NCBI GenBank assembly: GCA_030620115.1
Contig: JAUXFG010000056.1
Coordinates: forward strand, 1 to 22,871
Length of the DNA stretch: 22,871 nucleotides
Source: Candidatus Fermentibacterota bacterium
Lineage (GTDB): Bacteria; JAFGKV01
Direction: 5' to 3'
Part shown: piece by piece, positions 17,450 to 22,871 of the stretch
Numbering within the stretch: position 1 is the stretch's first letter
Layout: the number at the start of each line of letters is the position of its first letter
Position numbers and translations under genes: made by a program
The notes under the pieces: model-generated
The model's input: only the letters and a program-made list of their open reading frames with translations
What the model was told of the DNA's origin: nothing
Databases searched by the model: none

Positions 17450-18505
17450 CTACGCGGGGAGCAGTCTACTCCTCACGTACTCTGAACGCCGGTAATCTCT
17501 CTCTTCGGCCGACAAATCACCACCAACCCGCTTCTGAATATGTGCGGGCCGGCAGAGCTCGATCATCTCATTCAGAAACGAGATGTCGACTCCCTCCACC
17601 ATGCCAAGGTCAACACCAAACCGGACGGCCGAACACAACGCCGCGCATTCCTTGCTCCCCAGCAGCCTCGAGCTCCGCAAAAGGCCAAAAGCTCGCCAGA
17701 CCTTGTCTTCCACCTCGAGCCTTGCGTCCTGAGCAAGGACTTCTTGCGCTTGTACTTCGTATTGCAAGAGCTGTGCCACAATCCGATCCATCATCTCGAC
17801 TATTTCTTCTTCAGATGGGCCCAAAGTAGTCTGGTTGGAGACCTGGAACAGGTTTCCAACCACGCCGCTTCCTTCTCCTCGAAAGCCACGGACCACCAAA
17901 CCTATCTGAGAGATCCCATTGATTACCTTGCTGATCTCTCGCGTGAGAACCAGACCTGGTAGATGAACGAGGACCGAGGCCCTCATGCCAGTGCCCACAT
18001 TCGTGGGACACGCGGTCAGATAGCCAAGCCGCTCATCATAGGCCGGCTCGTAGAAACCCTCGAGTTCCCTGTCAACCTCCCGAGCCAGCCTCAACGCTTC
18101 CCAAAGATCTAACCCCGATGCGAAGCCACAGATCCGAAGATGGTCTTCTTTATTGATCTGGACCGACATCAATTCATCATCCCGGAAGATCGCCGCAGCC
18201 TCCGAGGGCTCACCCACAGAATTGCGCTCAATGATGTGGCGCTCATTCAGTACTTCCCGATCAAGCTCGCTCAGTGCTCCCAATTCCACAAACTCCGCAG
18301 GTTTCAGCTCATCCAGAGCGGGAAGTGCACGATGAATGGTATCAGCCACGTGGCGAAGCTCATCGGCGTTGGCATGCTGAGGAAAATGGAGTGTTTGCAC
18401 GTTCCTGGCAAGCCGGACACGTGACGAGAGAACCTTATCCGCTTGGGGCCCTGTTGCCGAAAGCCAGCCGCTAGGTTTTAGGGAAATGCTGTCCAGCATA
18501 CTCAT
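17450..18505 (-). CDS. mcsB: Protein-arginine kinase McsB
   Basis: A 351-residue phosphagen-kinase-fold enzyme that phosphorylates arginine residues in proteins, marking them for ClpC. Visible motifs are SSRVRLARN (27-35), the catalytic loop NKEDHLRI with Glu120, CPTNVGTGMRAS with Cys166, and the nucleotide-binding RGFRGEGSG (206-214) and SNQTTLG. The C-terminal ERDYRRSEYVR (335-345) corresponds to the phosphoarginine-sensing RDxxRA element of Bacillus McsB (Arg336, Asp337), so allosteric feedback is probably kept. Length matches the family (about 350-360). The ATG overlaps the mcsA stop as ATGA, which suggests stoichiometric production with its activator. Confidence 0.96.
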   Translation of the reverse strand: MSMLDSISLKPSGWLSATGPQADKVLSSRVRLARNVQTLHFPQHANADELRHVADTIHRALPALDELKPAEFVELGALSELDREVLNERHIIERNSVGEPSEAAAIFRDDELMSVQINKEDHLRICGFASGLDLWEALRLAREVDRELEGFYEPAYDERLGYLTACPTNVGTGMRASVLVHLPGLVLTREISKVINGISQIGLVVRGFRGEGSGVVGNLFQVSNQTTLGPSEEEIVEMMDRIVAQLLQYEVQAQEVLAQDARLEVEDKVWRAFGLLRSSRLLGSKECAALCSAVRFGVDLGMVEGVDISFLNEMIELCRPAHIQKRVGGDLSAEERDYRRSEYVRSRLLPA

Positions 18506-19035
18506 GGGGACCCCTGTTCCGGTATGATGCCGCCTTCCTTCAGCTCCTTTATGCGATCGCGGATCCTGGCCGCCTCCTCGTAGGCTTCTTCGGCGACTAC
18601 ATCCGCCAAATGCGTTCGCAGAGCGCGCAACTCGAGTTGCACCGACCCTTCGGCGCTATGCTCCCCGGGGCCGCGCCCTCCATGTCGAAGGCTCCCATGA
18701 AGGCGACGAATCAATAAGCCGACCTCACGTTGGAAGCTGGTGTAGCACTGGGAGCAGCCCAGTTGTCCCGTTTCTTTGAACTCTCTGTATCCCAGACCGC
18801 AGGATGGACAGACCAAAACACCTCCTGTAGCATGGTGATCCCGCGTCTTGTGATCCTCTATGCCTGCCACCAGCTTGGATACCGTGAACCCAGCCTGTGA
18901 GGGCTGCTCTCCCGCGCCCATCTCCCGGGCGCATTGTGGGCACAAGTGGTACTCATGCACCTCACCGTCGGAAACATCCTTGAAAGTGATTTCCGCCGGC
19001 TTCTTGCCGCACCTATCACATGTGCCGCTCGTCAT
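18502..19035 (-). CDS. mcsA: McsA, zinc-finger activator of McsB
   Basis: A 177-residue protein with four CxxC pairs (Cys6/9, 32/35, 76/79, 94/97) forming two zinc-binding modules, then a C-terminal UVR motif (about 140-165, AYEEAARIRDRIKEL). This is the architecture of McsA, which binds and activates the arginine kinase McsB and links to ClpC. It overlaps mcsB by 4 nt and the preceding ABC ATPase gene by 20 nt. In Firmicutes the operon begins with the repressor ctsR; no ctsR-like gene is present here. Confidence 0.93.
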   Translation of the reverse strand: MTSGTCDRCGKKPAEITFKDVSDGEVHEYHLCPQCAREMGAGEQPSQAGFTVSKLVAGIEDHKTRDHHATGGVLVCPSCGLGYREFKETGQLGCSQCYTSFQREVGLLIRRLHGSLRHGGRGPGEHSAEGSVQLELRALRTHLADVVAEEAYEEAARIRDRIKELKEGGIIPEQGSP

Positions 19036-19720
19036 GCCTTACTTCTTTCAGAATTCCTTCAGCAAGACGCACACAGCAGTCGGCCCTCGCCGCCAGCTCT
19101 TCATCATGCGTCACCACCACTAAGCTGGTTTCTCTCTCGCGAGCCAATCGCCATAGGAGATCCTCCAATTTCAGAGCATTGCGGGGATCCAGATTCCCGG
19201 AAGGCTCATCGGCAAGAAGAAGGCGCGGACTGTTCATCAGTGCCCGAGCCACGGCAACACGCTGCTGCTCACCACCGGAGAGCTGTGCCGGTCGGTGTGT
19301 AGAGCGCTGCCGAAGCCCTACCTCCTCCAGGAGTGCCGCGGCTCTCCTGGATGCTCGCGCATGGCTCTCCCCTCTGATCAGTCCAGGGATCATCACGTTC
19401 TCCAACGCATTGAAGTCCGGCAATAGACGGTGGAACTGGAAAACGAAACCGATCGTATTGCTCCGAAGGGCGGCCAGCTCTCTTTCCGGCAACGAATAGA
19501 TATCCTCCCCGTCAATGAAGACGGAACCTCCATCAGGATGATCTAAGCCACCAAGAATCTGCAGCAATGTACTCTTGCCCGAGCCTGACATTCCCACCAC
19601 CGCCACAATGGATCCTGTGTGCACCGTCATATCGGTGCCTGCGAGGACCACAAGGCGCCCCTCGCCAGTGTGGAACTCCCGATGAATGCCGCGCGCCTTC
19701 AGAACTTCCTGTTCCTGCAA
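19016..19720 (-). CDS. lolD: LolD-like ABC transporter ATPase (lipoprotein release)
   Basis: With the start taken as TTG at 19720 the protein has 234 residues, the usual LolD size. That start has AGAGGAGG 4 nt upstream; a longer frame reaches ATG 19771 or 19837, but the extra 17-39 residues look non-conserved. Motifs are Walker A GMSGSGKST (43-51), Q-loop in GFVFQFHRLLPDF (91-103, the stretch typical of LolD), signature LSGGEQQR (147-154), Walker B LLLADEPSGNLD and switch His205. LolD powers the LolCE permease that releases lipoproteins from the inner membrane. No permease gene is adjacent, so LolC/E must be encoded elsewhere; a related MacB-type role is the alternative. It is the first gene of the minus-strand run. 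Confidence 0.9.
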   Translation of the reverse strand: MQEQEVLKARGIHREFHTGEGRLVVLAGTDMTVHTGSIVAVVGMSGSGKSTLLQILGGLDHPDGGSVFIDGEDIYSLPERELAALRSNTIGFVFQFHRLLPDFNALENVMIPGLIRGESHARASRRAAALLEEVGLRQRSTHRPAQLSGGEQQRVAVARALMNSPRLLLADEPSGNLDPRNALKLEDLLWRLARERETSLVVVTHDEELAARADCCVRLAEGILKEVRHDERHM

Positions 19721-19982
19721 GGATCCTCCTCTGACAACGCCGGGTAGAGTTGATGTACCTTCGCGTGGCATCGTCCCGCAATGGGCGTTCTGGAACGCGG
19801 GAGCAATGGAGTGTCGGGCATGGCCCGCCTTTCTCATTCTTCTTGTGCGCGATCCGATATTCCACTAAATCCTTCATTACCATTCTTGGAATGGTGAGGA
19901 TTTTGGAGATGCCAATTTATCAGATCCAACCCCGCCTCACAAGGGAGGACAGATATGCCGATTCTCCCAAGGATAGGATGCC
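19721..19982. promoter_or_regulatory. Divergent intergenic region with a palindromic operator candidate
   Basis: This 262-bp spacer separates the minus-strand run from the plus-strand TPR gene, so it should hold promoters for both. The most striking element is the palindrome ACCATTC-TTG-GAATGGT (19879-19895; 7-bp arms, 3-bp centre), extendable by one G-U wobble and one A-T pair to 19877-19897. It could be a repressor site or a short hairpin. I could not find a convincing -35/-10 pair in either direction. Confidence 0.45.
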
Positions 19983-19990
19983 GTGGGTGA
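19955..19990 (+). other. Possible 11-codon leader peptide before the TPR gene
   Basis: ATG 19955 has the best ribosome-binding site of this area (AAGGGAGG, 6 nt upstream) but opens an 11-codon frame that stops at TGA 19988-19990, overlapping the GTG start of the TPR gene in another frame. It may be a leader peptide that couples translation, or a sign that the true start is upstream and a base is missing from the sequence. Confidence 0.3.
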
Positions 19991-21104
19991 AGAAAATCGT
20001 CTCGTAGTAACGAGTATCGTGATTCTGGTGCTTCTCGCCGTCATTTTTTCAGTGGGTGTGGTGCTCATCACGCGATCTGATTTCACTCTGACACAAGACA
20101 ATCCGCTAAATCATGGCAATACCGGCCTGGAGCAAGAATGCACAGAACTAACTCATCTTGCCCACCAAGCATTTTCTGATGGTAGGGTGGACGAGGCGCT
20201 CCATGCCCTGGCATTGGTCGAGAGTCTTTCATGCGGTGATGAATTTCTGCTCCGCAGCGCCGAGCTCTACAGGGCCATGAACATGCCACAGGGCGCAGTT
20301 CGTCTCATGGGAGCACTCGTCAACAAAGATCCGGAGGACGGCAGGATTCAGAACATCCTCGCATGGTCGCTCTTCGAGAGCAAAGATCCGGATTCCGCTC
20401 TCTGTGTGCTCCGGCGCACACAAGGGAAACGCGGCATGGAGGGCGCCACGGTTCGATCACTGGCATGGCTGGCGGTGGCTCTCAAAGAACCATCCATTGC
20501 GGGAGAGCTCTTCCTCCAGGCATTGGATTTCGATCCCACTGATGCCGAATTATGGCGCGCCTTGTCCCAGGTGAGCCTGCAGTCCGGGGACATTCCAGGT
20601 GCACGGAGGGCTGCACAAGAGGCCACCAGGCTCGAACCGACCTCGTGCGGCGCCCATCTCGCGCGGGCCTGGGCAGCCGAGGCCGCGGGGGATTCAGCAC
20701 AGGCCGCAAGAAGTTTCATCAGCGCATTCACGCACTGCCCTGATGATAATAGAGTCACCTTCGAGATCGGTCGATTCCACTTCCGGGCAGGTCGAGCCGC
20801 ACAGGCAGTACCATTCCTTGCACAGGCCGCACATACACAGAGCTGCCCTCTGGACTGGCTTTTGATGTTAGGAAGAGCCCAGGTGCGCGCAGGTCTGACA
20901 CAAGAAGCCCGTCAGACATTCACCCTGGCGGGGACACGGCCTGATGCAGACTTCCAGCCCTTCTTGGAATGTGCCCGAATCGAGAGGAACGCACGGAACT
21001 ATGAGAAGGCAAAGCGTTTGGCGCTCAGAGCGAAGGCCATTGCTCCCGAGAACCCGGCTGTTGATTATTTCCTGAAACATCTCCCCCGTACCGCGAATCC
21101 ATGA
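19983..21104 (+). CDS. Membrane-anchored tetratricopeptide-repeat protein
   Basis: A 373-residue protein with one N-terminal membrane helix (about 8-30) and then a long helical solenoid of TPR-like repeats (about 54-365). Recognisable units are the ones containing DPTDAELWRALSQVSLQSGD near 182, CGAHLARAWAAEAAGD near 220, and NYEKAKRLALRAKAIAPENP near 344. With the short N-terminus inside, the repeats would face the periplasm. Such proteins are usually scaffolds in envelope assembly, but no specific partner can be named. The start is GTG at 19983 with only a weak site (AGGAT, 3-4 nt upstream); it overlaps a short upstream frame that has a much better one. The gene is monocistronic, followed by a clear terminator. 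Confidence 0.85.
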   Translation: MGEENRLVVTSIVILVLLAVIFSVGVVLITRSDFTLTQDNPLNHGNTGLEQECTELTHLAHQAFSDGRVDEALHALALVESLSCGDEFLLRSAELYRAMNMPQGAVRLMGALVNKDPEDGRIQNILAWSLFESKDPDSALCVLRRTQGKRGMEGATVRSLAWLAVALKEPSIAGELFLQALDFDPTDAELWRALSQVSLQSGDIPGARRAAQEATRLEPTSCGAHLARAWAAEAAGDSAQAARSFISAFTHCPDDNRVTFEIGRFHFRAGRAAQAVPFLAQAAHTQSCPLDWLLMLGRAQVRAGLTQEARQTFTLAGTRPDADFQPFLECARIERNARNYEKAKRLALRAKAIAPENPAVDYFLKHLPRTANP

Positions 21105-21120
21105 CGCCTGAAGAAGGCGT
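21104..21120 (+). other. Small hairpin at the TPR gene stop
   Basis: ACGCCT-GAAGA-AGGCGT forms a 6-bp stem beginning at the last base of the TGA stop. It has no following T-tract, so it is not an intrinsic terminator by itself. Confidence 0.35.
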
Positions 21121-21135
21121 TACGGGAGTTGAGTA

Positions 21136-21163
21136 TTCAGTGTTCAGCGTTCAGTGTTCAGTC
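21136..21163 (+). repeat. Four heptad repeats (TTCAGYG)
   Basis: TTCAGTG, TTCAGCG, TTCAGTG and TTCAGTC follow each other without gaps. Together with an inverted, less regular array at 21307-21345 they flank a 143-bp segment that holds two further hairpins. They could pair into an imperfect long stem or be the ends of a small non-coding repeat element. Spacing of 7 bp with no unique spacers rules out CRISPR. Confidence 0.6.
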
Positions 21164-21169
21164 TGGCCT

Positions 21170-21196
21170 CTGATGGCGCCGCGCCATCAGGTTTTT
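21170..21196 (+). terminator. Intrinsic terminator of the TPR gene
   Basis: CTGATGGCG (21170-21178), loop CCG, CGCCATCAG (21182-21190) gives a perfect 9-bp GC-rich stem followed at once by GTTTTTC. This is a textbook rho-independent terminator oriented on the plus strand, 66 bp after the TPR stop. Confidence 0.8.
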
Positions 21197-21203
21197 CAAG
21201 GCA

Positions 21204-21233
21204 GAGAGTACAGCAAATATGAAATGTACTCTC
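21204..21233. repeat. Inverted repeat GAGAGTAC / GTACTCTC
   Basis: Perfect 8-bp arms (21204-21211 and 21226-21233) around a 14-bp AT-rich loop, inside the segment bounded by the two heptad arrays. Role unknown. Confidence 0.4.
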
Positions 21234-21306
21234 AAACAAGAGTTCAGGGGGGAACAGCGGGCGAGGAGTCGAAGCGCCGGTGGACAGCACAGGCGAAGCA
21301 TCTCTC

Positions 21307-21345
21307 CTGAACTCTGAACGCTGAACCCCTGAACACTTTGAACTG
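21307..21345 (-). repeat. Inverted heptad array (CTGAACN)
   Basis: CTGAACT, CTGAACG and CTGAACC are contiguous from 21307 to 21327, followed by degenerate copies to about 21345. They are the reverse complement of the TTCAG units at 21136-21163. The remaining 63 bp up to the DUF362 start show no convincing promoter. Confidence 0.55.
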
Positions 21346-21408
21346 AAATGAATCTCAAATATGTTTGGCTAGAACTCTGACTCACACAGAGGACATTCAA
21401 GGAACGGG

Positions 21409-22548
21409 ATGAAGACCACGAAACAAACCATCGCCATTGTCCCCTGTGTTACGTATCATGAGGGGATCGAGGAGGCAGTCACAAGGGCATTGGAGTTGTC
21501 GGGGGCGGCTGTTGCCATGCGAGGGCCGCCTTCCCGGGTCCTGGTCAAACCAAATCTCATCAGCTTCGTTCCCCCTGACCGTGCCATAGGGACACATCCG
21601 GCCGTGGTACATGCAGTGGTGAGGTTCCTGCAGCGTGCGGGGCATTCGGTAATTATAGGTGACAGCCATAGTGGGGCATTTCTCTGGTCAAAGAAAGGAC
21701 TCGAGAGACTCTATGGGATCACCGGCATGCAGGCGGTTGCAGAGGATACCGGCTGTGATCTCAACTTCGACATTCGCTGGGAGAGACATGCGCTCCCAGA
21801 AGGCAAGGTCCTGAAGCGGGTGGAGCTGTTGAGAATACTGACGGAAGTCGATTGGGTAGTCAATGTCCCCAAGCTGAAGACACATGTGTATACGGGCATT
21901 ACCGGCGCCGTCAAGAACCTCTTCGGACTGGTGCCCGGCCATTTCAAGATCAGCTACCATGCCCGGTTCTCAGACATTGAGCGATTCGCGTATGCTCTTC
22001 GGGACATCGCACTCTCGATTCCGGTTCGCGCCACCGTCATGGATGGAGTGACTGCCATGGAAGGAGACGGACCTACAGGCGGTACGCCGATAGACGTTGG
22101 TGTCATCGTCGCCGGCATGGACCTTCTTGCTCTTGACCAAGTCACCGCTCGCTTCTGTGGACTGGATCCCCTCTCCCTCCCTTGGCTGGGAGGTGACCCG
22201 CCGACCATCATTGGTCCTTCCCCGGAGGAGATCCTCCCTATGGGGCTTGCGCGTCCTGCCACCAAGACTCACGATATGGGCATATTCGCAAACCCGGTGA
22301 TCCGTTCGGTAGCGCGGCGGCTTCTGAAGGATGTATTCTCACCCGCCCCAAAAATGTGGGAGGAACGATGTGTACGCTGTGGCGTGTGTGTCGAAGCGTG
22401 CCCTGTGGATGCGCTGCGTCTCGGTGAGAAGGACGACGCTCCCCAGGTACAGAAGGGCCGATGCATCAGGTGCTACTGCTGCCACGAGGCATGCCCCCAC
22501 AATGCCGTCTCCATCCCACGGAGTCGTCTGGCTCAATGGCTCACATAG
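21409..22548 (+). CDS. DUF362 protein with C-terminal 2[4Fe-4S] ferredoxin domain
   Basis: A 379-residue protein. Residues 1-300 form a DUF362 domain (LVKPNLISF near 45-53, IGDSHSG near 83-89, VPKLKTHVYTGITGAVKN near 153-170, ALDQVTARFCG near 241-251). Residues 315-379 carry two clusters of the CxxCxxCxxxCP type: Cys321/324/327/331 and Cys352/355/358/362, as in bacterial 2[4Fe-4S] ferredoxins. Family members of this build are predicted cytoplasmic redox proteins; the reaction is not established. The ATG at 21409 has AAGGA 5 nt upstream. It stands alone after a terminator and repeat region. The reading frame stays open for 69 codons past the TAG stop, through the SfsA-like remnant. Confidence 0.92.
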   Translation: MKTTKQTIAIVPCVTYHEGIEEAVTRALELSGAAVAMRGPPSRVLVKPNLISFVPPDRAIGTHPAVVHAVVRFLQRAGHSVIIGDSHSGAFLWSKKGLERLYGITGMQAVAEDTGCDLNFDIRWERHALPEGKVLKRVELLRILTEVDWVVNVPKLKTHVYTGITGAVKNLFGLVPGHFKISYHARFSDIERFAYALRDIALSIPVRATVMDGVTAMEGDGPTGGTPIDVGVIVAGMDLLALDQVTARFCGLDPLSLPWLGGDPPTIIGPSPEEILPMGLARPATKTHDMGIFANPVIRSVARRLLKDVFSPAPKMWEERCVRCGVCVEACPVDALRLGEKDDAPQVQKGRCIRCYCCHEACPHNAVSIPRSRLAQWLT

Positions 22549-22587
22549 GAGTATACCCCTGCCGGCTTCTCGAGTGATACAAGATAC

Positions 22588-22758
22588 ATGTTACAGGAGC
22601 GCATCCTCCTGAGGCTCCCCGCCGACCATGAAGGGACGGATCCCGCATTCGCACAGCTTTTCATGGAAGCTGTCCGCGTCGGAGTCGAGATCTACCCCCT
22701 CGTATTATCCTGCGACGGAACCAACATCCGCTTCCTCCGCGCCATCCCTTACCCATAG
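22588..22758 (+). pseudogene. SfsA-like C-terminal remnant
   Basis: The 56-codon frame from ATG 22588 encodes DPAFAQLFMEAVRVGVEI followed by a strand ending FLRAIPYP. This matches the end of SfsA (sugar fermentation stimulation protein / DNA-RNA nuclease), whose E. coli version reads YAQLLSEAQQRGVEILAY and ends in KSLPVTL. Full-length SfsA is about 230 residues, so three quarters, including the nuclease core, are absent. There is no good ribosome-binding site. It most likely is a decayed gene fragment left between genes; a genuine short protein is less likely. The assignment rests on about 40 residues. Confidence 0.5.
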
Positions 22759-22871
22759 GTCCCTCCGCCAAGCTCTCAGCTTTCATTCGATCCTGGATGT
22801 TGAATGTTCGACATTTCCTTTCCCTCCCTTATCCCATCCTTCCCCCCCATTCCCGCAATTCCAAATCCCCC
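22759..22871. other. Pyrimidine-rich intergenic sequence with degenerate heptads
   Basis: No coding frame, hairpin terminator or promoter can be supported. TGGATGT-TGAATGT-TCGACAT (22794-22814) is a short degenerate heptad run like those seen at 21136. The rest to the edge is C/T-rich. Confidence 0.4.

Noticed and set aside
19838-19870. Sigma-70 promoter for the TPR gene (TTGTGC, 17 bp, TAAATC)
   Set aside because: Only three of six matches in each box; not distinguishable from chance.
21136-21345. CRISPR array
   Set aside because: The repeats are 7 bp and contiguous with no spacers; no cas genes are present.

Overview
The window looks like a chromosomal piece of a didermic (lipopolysaccharide-making) uncultured bacterium with GC in the mid-to-high 50s. 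An LpxC-FabZ fusion points to the Bacteroidetes/Chlorobi/Fibrobacteres (FCB) side of the tree. A Firmicutes-style McsA-McsB-ClpC arginine-kinase protease module and a DUF362-ferredoxin protein would fit a candidate phylum near that group (for example Eisenbacteria, Latescibacterota or Zixibacteria). This placement is inference from gene content only.

Almost the whole window (about 1-19720) is one run of minus-strand genes with overlaps or very short gaps. Read in transcription order: lolD-like ATPase, mcsA, mcsB, clpC, bamA, ompH/skp, lpxC-fabZ, lpxA, a Gfo/Idh/MocA oxidoreductase, lpxB, a DUF374-type acyltransferase, lpxK, nadB, a CHASE2 adenylate cyclase, an MscS channel with a cyclic-nucleotide-binding domain, and a secreted protein that runs off the left edge. 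The only sizeable internal gaps are before lpxC (about 108 bp) and before lpxB (95-155 bp). Both carry repeats that could be internal promoter or operator regions.

Functionally the run combines (i) protein quality control by arginine phosphorylation and ClpC unfolding, (ii) outer-membrane protein and lipoprotein assembly (BamA, Skp/OmpH, LolD), (iii) most of lipid A synthesis (LpxA, LpxC, LpxB, LpxK and an acyltransferase; LpxD, the UDP-diacylglucosamine hydrolase and WaaA are absent), (iv) the first step of NAD synthesis, and (v) what looks like a self-contained cAMP circuit: a membrane cyclase with an extracytoplasmic sensor, translationally coupled to a channel with an intact cyclic-nucleotide pocket.

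Right of 19720 the genes are on the plus strand. After a roughly 260 bp divergent intergenic region come a membrane-anchored TPR protein, a repeat-rich spacer with a clear intrinsic terminator and inverted heptad arrays, a DUF362 protein with two [4Fe-4S] clusters, and a short remnant resembling the C-terminus of SfsA. The last ~110 bp are pyrimidine-rich and contain no gene I can support. About half of the genes start with GTG or TTG. I saw no tRNA, rRNA, CRISPR array or insertion sequence.
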